From: CAYOFK01 sp964403185
GTDB lineage: Bacteria; Bacteroidota; Bacteroidia; Bacteroidales; VadinHA17
Length of the DNA: 13,975 bases
Direction: 5' to 3'
Assembly (NCBI GenBank): GCA_964403185.1
Contig: CAYOFK010000079.1
Span: forward strand, 1 to 13,975
The notes beneath the pieces are model-generated. The model was not told the DNA's origin. It worked only from the letters and a program-made list of their open reading frames with translations, and did no database searches. Both the position numbers and the translations under genes were made by a program. Positions 7,596 through 13,975 of this stretch are shown in pieces. How positions within the stretch are numbered: position 1 is the stretch's first letter; every line of letters starts with the position of its first letter.

Positions 7596-9263
7596 ATGGA
7601 ATTTAAGGACTTAGGATTACGCACCGATATTCTAAAGGCGGTCAATAAACTTGGATTTAAAACCCCGACAGAAATACAGGAAAAGGCCATTCCAATACTT
7701 TCATCAGGTGCAAGGGATTTTGTTGGATTGGCTCAAACCGGAACCGGTAAAACCGCAGCTTTTGGCTTGCCCTTAATTCAGCACACCGACTTTAGCGTTA
7801 AGAATACACAGGGATTGGTGATGTGCCCCACCAGAGAACTTTGCCGGCAAATAACAAAGGATCTGGTGGCATTTGCAAGCTGTCAACCCAATCCTAATAT
7901 TCTACCCGTATATGGAGGATCCAGTATTGAAGAACAGATCCGGAGAATTAAACGGGGGGCACATATTGTTGTTGCCACACCGGGAAGGTTACTGGATCTG
8001 ATTCATAGAAAAGTCATTAAGTTAAGTACCGTTCAAAGAGTTGTTTTGGATGAGGCGGATGAAATGCTCAATATGGGATTTAAAGAAGACATTGATTCCA
8101 TTCTGGATCAGATTCCGGACCATAAAAGGATTTGGTTGTTTTCTGCAACCATGCCAAATGAGGTCCGCCGGATTGCAAAAAACTATATGGAAAATCCTCA
8201 GGAAATACTTGTGGGAAAACAAAACAGCCCGGCTGACAATATCGATCACCGGTACTATATGATGAAAGAACGAGACCGGTATTATGCCCTGAAAAGAATC
8301 CTCGATTATTATCCTGATATCTTCGGATTAATATTTTGCAGAACCCGGAGAGAAACCGGCTCTGTATCTGAGAAACTGGAAAAAGAAGGATACAATGTGG
8401 TTGCACTGCACGGTGACTTATCGCAGGTGCAAAGAGATGCCACAATGAAAAAATTCAGGGAAAGAACGGCAAGGATCCTGGTAGCCACAGATGTGGCAGC
8501 CAGAGGGATAGATGTTGATGACATCAGCCATGTAATACATTATAACCTGCCTGACGAAGTTGGAAATTATACCCACAGAAGTGGAAGAACCGCAAGGGCC
8601 GGAAGATCAGGCAAATCGATTGCTTTAATTAACACAAGAGAATTGAATAAAATTCATCAGATTGAACGCGCTATTCAGGCAAAAATTGAATACACCCGGA
8701 TTCCTGATGCAGAAGATATTTGTGAGAAACAAATGTATGCCCTCATGGACCGGGTGGTTAAAACACCTGTTGATGAAAACGCCATAGACCGGTATTGGCC
8801 GGTTATTTACAAGAAATTAAAGAGCCTCCCTGCTGAAGATATTGTGATGAAGTTCATTTCAACTGAGTTAAACTCTTTCCTGAATTATTATAAAAATTCG
8901 GGAAACCTGAATGCACAACAGGAAAAAGGAAAAGATGGAAAATACCAGAGTAATAAGAGAGGAAAACCCAACAGAAATCTTGCCGGCTCAAATATGAGGT
9001 TTTTCATCAATTTGGGGGAGAAGCAAAATATGAACAAGGGAGCTCTGGTGAGACTGGTGTGCACCGGGACGGGTATTTCAAGCAGTCAGATGGGGCGGAT
9101 TGACCTGCATTCCGGATTTTCATTTTTTGAAGTAGATGAGAAAGCAGCATCTGAAATACTGCCAAAGATTAAAACCGGGATCTATGAGGGAAAAGCATTT
9201 AGCGTAGCATTATCCCAGGAAAGAGAACTCCGGAGAAAGAAGGGTAAGAAAATAAGGCGGTGA
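7596..9263 (+). CDS. DEAD-box ATP-dependent RNA helicase with DbpA-type RNA-binding domain
   Basis: This helicase unwinds RNA duplexes in ribosome assembly, mRNA decay or cold adaptation, like DeaD/CsdA. All core motifs are present: Q motif GFKTPTEIQ (20-28), motif I AQTGTGKT (46-53), Ia PTREL (78-82), GG (107-108), Ib TPGR (128-131), II DEAD (152-155), III SAT (183-185), IV IFCRT (246-250), V ATDVAARGID (297-306) and VI HRSGRTARAG (327-336). A linker rich in Lys and Asn (about 435-465) leads to a DbpA-type RRM at about 467-540 (MRFFINLG...MGRIDLHSGFSFFEVDE), and the protein ends in a basic tail (RRKKGKKIRR). The DbpA domain suggests a structured RNA target. A sigma factor follows after 54 bases on the same strand. 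Confidence 0.95.
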   Translation: MEFKDLGLRTDILKAVNKLGFKTPTEIQEKAIPILSSGARDFVGLAQTGTGKTAAFGLPLIQHTDFSVKNTQGLVMCPTRELCRQITKDLVAFASCQPNPNILPVYGGSSIEEQIRRIKRGAHIVVATPGRLLDLIHRKVIKLSTVQRVVLDEADEMLNMGFKEDIDSILDQIPDHKRIWLFSATMPNEVRRIAKNYMENPQEILVGKQNSPADNIDHRYYMMKERDRYYALKRILDYYPDIFGLIFCRTRRETGSVSEKLEKEGYNVVALHGDLSQVQRDATMKKFRERTARILVATDVAARGIDVDDISHVIHYNLPDEVGNYTHRSGRTARAGRSGKSIALINTRELNKIHQIERAIQAKIEYTRIPDAEDICEKQMYALMDRVVKTPVDENAIDRYWPVIYKKLKSLPAEDIVMKFISTELNSFLNYYKNSGNLNAQQEKGKDGKYQSNKRGKPNRNLAGSNMRFFINLGEKQNMNKGALVRLVCTGTGISSSQMGRIDLHSGFSFFEVDEKAASEILPKIKTGIYEGKAFSVALSQERELRRKKGKKIRR

Positions 9264-9317
9264 TAGTTAAACCCTGAAAATAAAAACGTACCTTGAACGA
9301 AAATTAGTGCAATTTTG

Positions 9318-10184
9318 ATGCGACAACTAAAAATCACAAAACAGATTACCCAGCGTACCGACGAATCAATCAGTCGTTATTTTCAGGAAATAAACAAGTA
9401 TCCTATGATTACTGCTGAAGAGGAAGTGGAGTTGACAGTACGCATCAGAAACGGAGATGCTGATGCCCTTGAGAAGCTGGTTGTTGCCAACCTGCGTTTT
9501 GTGATCTCAGTCGCTAAGCAATTTCAAAACCGGGGCTTATCATTCTCCGATTTAGTTAACGAAGGAAACCTCGGGCTGGTAAAAGCTGCAAAAAGATTTG
9601 ATGAAACGCGTGGGTTTAAATTTATTTCTTACGCGGTTTGGTGGATCCGCCAGTCAATTATACAGGCTATCTCAGATCAAACCAGAATTGTGCGGTTGCC
9701 ATTAAACAGACTCTCTTCGATTAATAAAATCACAAAGGCTATTCCTTATCTTGAACAGGAATTTGAGCGGGAACCAACCGATGCTGAAATTGCCGATTAT
9801 CTCGAACTGACCAGTGATGAAGTGGAAACGGCAAACAACATAAAAAAGAGGCAGGTTTCTTTTGACATGCCGCTTGCCCAGGATGGCGATAATGAATTCA
9901 GTTTGTATGATTTTGTCCAGACCGGGAACATCCCTTCGCCCGATAACAATATCATGAAGGAGTCTGTAATAACCAATATTAACCGGGCTCTGAACAAGCT
10001 TTCCAAAAGGGAGGCTTCAATATTGACCATGTCGTTCGGACTCAGTGGCACACCAATCTATTCTTTGAGGGACATCGCCTTAAAATACGATATGTCCTCT
10101 GAGCGTGTCAGGCAAATCAGAAGCGGAGGACTGTTCAAATTAAAAACTCTGCTGAAAGGAAACTATGCTTTTTTGGAATATTAA
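9318..10184 (+). CDS. RpoD-like sigma-70 factor with divergent region 4.2
   Basis: This is an RNA polymerase sigma subunit of the primary-sigma (RpoD/SigA) type without a long region 1.1. It opens with MRQLKITK, as in the Bacteroidota housekeeping sigma. Region 1.2 (ESISRYFQEI, 16-25) and regions 2.1-2.4 (about 50-127, including DLVNEGNLGLVKAAKRFDE and FISYAVWWIRQSI) are well conserved, as are region 3 (REPTDAEIADYL, 151-162) and an acidic 3.2 finger. Region 4.2 (about 248-276) departs from the norm: SSERVRQIRSGGLFKLK replaces the usual TRERVRQIKEKAIRRLR. The start is the ATG at 9318; a TTG at 9315 immediately before it is less likely. I take it as an alternative or second RpoD paralogue rather than the main sigma (inference). 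It probably shares a transcript with the helicase. Confidence 0.88.
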   Translation: MRQLKITKQITQRTDESISRYFQEINKYPMITAEEEVELTVRIRNGDADALEKLVVANLRFVISVAKQFQNRGLSFSDLVNEGNLGLVKAAKRFDETRGFKFISYAVWWIRQSIIQAISDQTRIVRLPLNRLSSINKITKAIPYLEQEFEREPTDAEIADYLELTSDEVETANNIKKRQVSFDMPLAQDGDNEFSLYDFVQTGNIPSPDNNIMKESVITNINRALNKLSKREASILTMSFGLSGTPIYSLRDIALKYDMSSERVRQIRSGGLFKLKTLLKGNYAFLEY

Positions 10185-10245
10185 AAACCACACGCAGTTA
10201 TAAACCAAGAAAATATTAACTATTTAATAAAATAATTATTATTAT

Positions 10246-10707
10246 ATGGGTAGATCTCAGGAATCATTTAATAAAAAGGAAGTAAGAAACAAAAAAGAGA
10301 AAAAGAGAAAAGAAAAAGAAAAAAAACGGTTGGCCAGGAAAGAACATGAGAAAAAAAGCAGCCTGGACGACATGATTGCCTATGTCGATGAGAATGGCAT
10401 GATCACTTCCACTCCTCCCGATCCGGAAAAAAAGAAGGACGTTAAACTGGAAGACATTGAAATCAGCATTCCTACCCGCGATGATTCACAAATATCCGAC
10501 CCCGTAAGAAAGGGGATAGTTACTTTTTTTAACGAATCAAAAGGTTTTGGATTTATAAAGGATATGGAAACACAGCAAAGCGTGTTTGTGCATGTCAACA
10601 ATGTGCATGAAGAAATCAGGGAAGGGAATGTTGTAAACTTTGAAATAGAGATGGGACCAAAGGGACCTGCTGCAACACATGTAAAGCTTTTTAAAGACCC
10701 CTCATAA
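10246..10707 (+). CDS. Cold-shock-domain protein with basic N-terminal tail
   Basis: The C-terminal half (about 88-150) is a cold-shock domain that binds single-stranded RNA or DNA as a chaperone. RNP1 is KGFGFI (99-104), RNP2 is VFVHV (113-117), and it ends with GPKGPAATHVKLF. The N-terminal 40 residues are almost all Lys, Glu and Arg (about 10-37), followed by an acidic linker (DDMIAYVDENGMI) and a Lys-rich spacer, giving 153 residues instead of the roughly 65-70 of a bare CspA. It starts 61 bases after the sigma gene in a very AT-rich leader. Its position beside a DEAD-box helicase fits a shared role in resolving RNA structure. The tail probably adds nonspecific nucleic-acid or ribosome affinity (inference). 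Confidence 0.88.
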   Translation: MGRSQESFNKKEVRNKKEKKRKEKEKKRLARKEHEKKSSLDDMIAYVDENGMITSTPPDPEKKKDVKLEDIEISIPTRDDSQISDPVRKGIVTFFNESKGFGFIKDMETQQSVFVHVNNVHEEIREGNVVNFEIEMGPKGPAATHVKLFKDPS

Positions 10708-10713
10708 CAAAAA

Positions 10714-10735
10714 AGAGCGTCAATCAAGACACTCT
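10714..10735. terminator. Bidirectional terminator between convergent genes
   Basis: Arms AGAGCGTC (10714-10721) and GACACTCT (10728-10735) form an 8-bp stem with one mismatch and a six-base loop. On the plus strand it is followed by CCTTTTAG, and on the minus strand by a run of six T. It sits between the cold-shock gene stop (10707) and the peptidase stop (10789), so it can end both transcripts. The minus-strand T-run is the stronger one. Confidence 0.6.
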
Positions 10736-10788
10736 CCTTTTAGTTTCAGGTTGCTTATAATATTACAGGTTCAGTGAAGAAATATCCA

Positions 10789-12951
10789 TTATTCTGTAAG
10801 AGCTTTCCTTGGAATGATCTTCGAAGTAGTTTGAATAATTCTACCATTAAATGGGATGGCATAATTCAAGGGAGAACCCTGAGGAGGAAAAATCCCTTTT
10901 AACTTGTTCTCCGGTTCCGTTCCTTCAAATCCCAGGTATGAATATTTTCCGTAATGTGGCAATTTTCTCCCCAATCCCTCTATGGCATCCGCCTGCTTAC
11001 TTCCCACAAATCCCAGGGTGAGTTCTGCATTTCCGGGATTCTGTATTGCATATACAAAGGATCCTTCAGCCATCAGGAGCTTTGCTTTGCTCTTTTCATC
11101 CGGACTAAGTTGGGAAAAATAATTTTCAGGAATTCCTGCAATACCGGAGAATTTGTTCTCAAATCCAAACACCCATATATTTTTATTGTCTGACAGCTCC
11201 TGCAGTTCTGTGTCATAAACTATCTCCAGGTTTTTTCCCTGTGCTTCCTGAGTGGATTTCCATATCTCTGCCATTTTCCTGTAATTTTCAGCGTATGGAC
11301 TTTCAAAGGGTAAAATGACAGTGGTGCTTTTTGCCCCAAAAAGTTGTGTCAGGGTAGTGGGTACTTCATGGCGGACAAGTCTTCTGAAAAGCTGGAACAT
11401 GGGATCCACCTCAATGCGAACAGGTTTTTTGTCAAACATCAATAAAAAATCCTGTGTCTTCCTGTTCATGGGTAAAGAGGTGCTTTTCACCTCATTTTCT
11501 CCTTCCAGGTAAACATACACAGGTATATTCAACTCAAATGCTTCTTCCGGTTGGGTTTGGTTAATCTGAAAGGAGAGATCATAAGAATTCCCGGCCTTTT
11601 TTACAACTGCATTTGATAACTCCAGGGATGGAGCGCCAGGTCTTTTGGTCCATTGCTTAAAAAAAGAATCAAGATCACTTCCTGTGACTTCTTCAAAACA
11701 AGTTTGAATATCGGAAAACCCGGCTTTCGTAAACTTGTAATCATGATAAAACTTTGAGTAGGCCTTCAGGAAAAGCTCATCTCCAAAATTTGTTCGTAGC
11801 ATATTATTCATCATCAGGCATTTTCCATAACCAATGGCTTCCCCGGCAGAATTATTCCTGGAACGGAATTCAATGAGTGGGAAATCATTATCCCGGTTTA
11901 CATAATCGGTGTATTTCTGAAGAGTGCTCCGGCGGTATTCAGCTCCCTGCCCCTCTTGCTCCTTTAGCAGGTGGTCTGCCATGTAAGCCGTAATGCCTTC
12001 ACACCAGTTCCCGCTTTCATAATTAACATACACCCCGTTGCCCCAATAATTATGGAGAAGTTCATGCGGGTAAGAAGAGTATAAAATCCAGGGAAACCGG
12101 ATAACTTTTGATCCAAGCAGGGTAAAAGAAGGCATCCCGTATCCTGTTTCCCAAAAATTCTCAACCAGTGCAAATTTTGAAAAAGGGTAGGGGCCAATCA
12201 TTTTTTCGTACATGGATAAATAACCCTGGGTGGCGCCCAGGTATTTATTTGCAAGCTGTTCATCGGGAGTTCTCAGGAATGCCTGGAAAAGAACCCTCCC
12301 GGAAGGAATTGAATACTCTGTCCAAATGCCTCCAATTAAATAAATCTCATCCATTGGTTCAGGGGATTCGTAGCGGATTCGTTTTTTTCCTTCCTTTGTT
12401 TCGTTGATCGTCCTTGTTCCCTGGGAAACAATGCTCCATTCCGGATCTATGGTGACATCTAAAATATAACTGATCAGTTCAACATTTTTGAATCCCGGAA
12501 TCCATTGAGTAGACCCGGCTAAATAGATTCCTTTCTCTGAGATAATACCACTTGTTTCACTGAAGCCGCGTGCATATTCAGCAGCTCCGGTTGTAATATC
12601 ATCATTGATGATCCCTGAATACCCCAGGCGTATGATAATCTCTTTACTACTCTTCTCCGGTATCCGGATCTTGTATGTTTTCACCGGTACTCTGGCATCT
12701 TTATCTTCCTTGCCGGCGATTTCTTTAATCACAGTTTTGTCATCCGGTGAATACACCTTAAGATTTGAATTGAGTGAAAACACCAGGTCAGGATTAGCCA
12801 ACAGGTAATCTTCAGGAATAATGATCTCATCAACAATCTCAATACGATGCTCCTTTATAAAAACAAATGCATTTAGTTCGTGTCGTATCTCCTGTGAAAA
12901 CAGGCTCAGGGGGATCATAAAGAATAGAACTGTGCGTATGAATGTTCTCAT
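10789..12951 (-). CDS. Exported M1-like zinc metallopeptidase with altered substrate motif
   Basis: This is a 720-residue protein with a signal peptide (about 1-20, ending LFSQ), so it acts in the periplasm or at the surface. The gluzincin zinc site is intact: HELLH (296-300) with the third ligand Glu318 in NWCEG. Tyr375 in GYGKCLMMNNML occupies the place of the catalytic Tyr of M1 enzymes. Two features differ from typical M1 aminopeptidases. The GAMEN exopeptidase motif is replaced by GYGMPSF (270-276), and HEXXH is separated from Glu by 17 rather than 18 residues. An N-terminal beta-rich region (about 21-220) precedes the catalytic domain. The C-terminal part (about 540-720) does not resemble the usual M1 helical domain. 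It probably follows the upstream membrane-protein gene in one transcript (55-base gap). Aminopeptidase activity is uncertain. Confidence 0.85.
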   Translation of the reverse strand: MRTFIRTVLFFMIPLSLFSQEIRHELNAFVFIKEHRIEIVDEIIIPEDYLLANPDLVFSLNSNLKVYSPDDKTVIKEIAGKEDKDARVPVKTYKIRIPEKSSKEIIIRLGYSGIINDDITTGAAEYARGFSETSGIISEKGIYLAGSTQWIPGFKNVELISYILDVTIDPEWSIVSQGTRTINETKEGKKRIRYESPEPMDEIYLIGGIWTEYSIPSGRVLFQAFLRTPDEQLANKYLGATQGYLSMYEKMIGPYPFSKFALVENFWETGYGMPSFTLLGSKVIRFPWILYSSYPHELLHNYWGNGVYVNYESGNWCEGITAYMADHLLKEQEGQGAEYRRSTLQKYTDYVNRDNDFPLIEFRSRNNSAGEAIGYGKCLMMNNMLRTNFGDELFLKAYSKFYHDYKFTKAGFSDIQTCFEEVTGSDLDSFFKQWTKRPGAPSLELSNAVVKKAGNSYDLSFQINQTQPEEAFELNIPVYVYLEGENEVKSTSLPMNRKTQDFLLMFDKKPVRIEVDPMFQLFRRLVRHEVPTTLTQLFGAKSTTVILPFESPYAENYRKMAEIWKSTQEAQGKNLEIVYDTELQELSDNKNIWVFGFENKFSGIAGIPENYFSQLSPDEKSKAKLLMAEGSFVYAIQNPGNAELTLGFVGSKQADAIEGLGRKLPHYGKYSYLGFEGTEPENKLKGIFPPQGSPLNYAIPFNGRIIQTTSKIIPRKALTE

Positions 12952-13006
12952 GTTCGTGTTTTAAACTACTTTCTCTTATGATGCCTGGATTTTGAATACA
13001 TGCGGG

Positions 13007-13660
13007 TTAATACACCCAGCCTAATATGCCCATTCCTATAATATTCATTACGACCGGAACCGAATAAATAACCGCAAGAGTAATGATCTTCGCCTTATAG
13101 GTTTTCCGGGTGATGATGAACCAGGCTCCCAGATAAAAATGGAGATATCCGAAGAAGAATATCAGAATGATTCCGGAGAACGACCGGGTCCAGAAAGAAT
13201 ATTCCCAGATAAGAAGCCCGCCTTTGTTTAAAAACCATTCTATAAAAACACTGAAAGCAGAATAGCCAATAGCCCAGAAAAGAGGATTTGGAAGTCCCAG
13301 GATCTTCTTTTTCTTGTCCCCTTCCAGTGTGTGATACCAGGCAATTCCCGCGATGAGGAACATAAACATGATCTCAACATTCCAGCCCACCATTGTACGT
13401 AAGGCGGTATCCCCCGGGGCTGTCCATAAAGCAGACCGGTTTGTTAATACCAGCACCCATCCATTCCATGTTTCATTAAAAAAATCTATTCCAAATATGG
13501 TTAACCCGGCGAAGATGGCATCGAAGTTCCCTGTTTTTCTTCCTTCTTTTATTTCTTTTACATAAAAATAAATAAGGATGGCGAGGAGGGGAATTACATA
13601 CCACTTCAGCATGGTAAAGTCCCTGAGTCCGTTCAGTGCGTCCAAGGATGCTTCAGTCAT
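13007..13660 (-). CDS. Six-span integral membrane protein, function unknown
   Basis: I do not recognise this 217-residue protein. Hydrophobic spans are visible at about 20-34, 47-61, 93-109, 127-144, 161-183 and 191-214, separated by short basic loops (KEIKEGRK, GDKKKK, TRKTYKAK), consistent with an inner-membrane location. Within or beside the spans are charged and polar residues that a simple anchor would not need: Asp59, Asn62, Glu63 and Trp65 in FGIDFFNETW, Asn94 and Glu96 in GWNVEIMF, Glu141 in VFIEWF, and His173. These could line a transport path or an active site (inference). It is the first gene of a probable two-gene unit with the M1-like peptidase. An internal Met17 could be an alternative start. 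Confidence 0.7.
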   Translation of the reverse strand: MTEASLDALNGLRDFTMLKWYVIPLLAILIYFYVKEIKEGRKTGNFDAIFAGLTIFGIDFFNETWNGWVLVLTNRSALWTAPGDTALRTMVGWNVEIMFMFLIAGIAWYHTLEGDKKKKILGLPNPLFWAIGYSAFSVFIEWFLNKGGLLIWEYSFWTRSFSGIILIFFFGYLHFYLGAWFIITRKTYKAKIITLAVIYSVPVVMNIIGMGILGWVY

Positions 13661-13922
13661 TGTGTTTTGTCTTTAAATGATTGTTATAATGAATCAAAGC
13701 ATCAAGATACAATATATATTATCAAATCAAAAAGGATGTCCGTTTTTGGAAGCCCCGTCCGGTTAACAAGGATCCCGGATGGTTAATAATTTCCCCCGGT
13801 GCATTTCTGCAAAACACCGGCATTTCCCGCCTTCCTGTTTTGTCACAGATTTTGCAATCCATCACACAATTCCAGCACCAGGCAAAATCTCCGCCAAAAC
13901 CTGATTGTTGCGATGCCCGGGC
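13661..13922. other. Non-coding region upstream of the membrane-protein gene
   Basis: No ORF with recognisable protein content is seen. The part next to the start codon (about 13680-13735) is AT-rich and probably holds the promoter of the membrane protein/peptidase unit, but no clean TAnnTTTG box is visible on the minus strand. A small hairpin lies at 13796-13820, with arms CCGGTG and CACCGG and a 13-base loop. Two loosely similar segments, CCGGTTAACA and CGGATGGTTAATAA, lie between 13759 and 13790. The remainder up to the right-edge repeat is GC-richer and featureless. Confidence 0.5.
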
Positions 13923-13972
13923 GGGGCTGTCTCAAAAGTCAGATTCCATATCATTCCTGCGAAAGCAGGAAT
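13923..13972 (-). repeat. Dispersed repeat end with hairpin, right edge
   Basis: GGGGCTGTCTCAAAAG (13923-13938) is the exact reverse complement of the box at 38-53. Fourteen bases further out is a hairpin with arms ATTCCTGC (13953-13960) and GCAGGAAT (13965-13972) and a GAAA tetraloop. Compared with the left copy, the outer ATTCC/GGAAT pairs and the adjoining ATC are kept, while the upper stem differs but still pairs. The hairpin matches a small intergenic palindrome common in many bacteria (ATTCCTGCGAAAGCAGGAAT, recalled). The element points out of the window. Confidence 0.6.
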
Positions 13973-13975
13973 CCA

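Noticed and set aside
8080..8445. Minus-strand ORF of 121 codons inside the helicase gene
   Set aside because: It is antisense to the conserved helicase motifs II-V, and its translation has no recognisable features.
9315..9318. TTG start for the sigma factor
   Set aside because: The next codon is ATG and gives MRQLKITK, the N-terminus typical of the family.
53..13923. Composite transposon spanning the whole window
   Set aside because: The terminal boxes are inverted, but both elements point outward, no transposase or integrase is visible, and most genes inside are ordinary chromosomal genes. Contig ends at dispersed repeats explain this more simply.

Overview
The window reads as a chromosomal fragment of a member of the Bacteroidota. 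The evidence is an adjacent SusC/SusD outer-membrane pair, a sigma-70 factor with the N-terminus typical of that phylum (MRQLKITK), leader regions without clear Shine-Dalgarno sites, and promoter-like boxes of the TAnnTTTG type. No rRNA, tRNA, CRISPR array, phage gene or transposase gene was seen. Coding density is high, and both ends of the window are non-coding and repeat-bearing.

Layout. Positions 1-318 are non-coding: a repeat end, a second repeat-like palindrome, and two hairpins that probably terminate the susD transcript. Positions 319-5010 (minus) hold susC then susD, an outer-membrane uptake pair with no degradative enzyme or regulator beside it. Positions 5154-5444 (plus) hold a short ORF that looks like the N-terminal piece of a larger acyltransferase-like protein. 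Positions 5581-6264 (minus) encode a TrmJ/SPOUT RNA methyltransferase, divergent from a GroES-like protein at 6386-6769 (plus). Next on the plus strand come a membrane-anchored coiled-coil protein of unknown function (6866-7480), a DEAD-box RNA helicase with a C-terminal DbpA-type RNA-binding domain (7596-9263), a divergent RpoD-like sigma factor (9318-10184) and a cold-shock-domain protein with a long basic tail (10246-10707). A bidirectional terminator follows. The minus strand then carries an exported M1-like metallopeptidase with an altered substrate motif (10789-12951), preceded in its transcription unit by a six-span membrane protein of unknown function (13007-13660). Positions 13661-13975 are non-coding and end in an inverted copy of the repeat at the left edge.

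How the genes work together. The clearest functional grouping is helicase, sigma factor and cold-shock protein. All lie on one strand with short gaps, and they suggest a unit that joins RNA remodelling, RNA chaperoning and promoter choice, possibly in response to cold or slow growth (inference). The SusC/SusD pair imports an unidentified oligomer. The membrane protein and M1-like peptidase are probably co-transcribed.

I did not find a clear new defence or mobile system. The best candidates for novelty are the sigma factor with an unusual -35 recognition helix inside an RNA-handling cluster, the M1-like peptidase lacking GAMEN, and the paired inverted repeats at the window ends. Those repeats suggest that the sequence is a contig bounded by dispersed elements.
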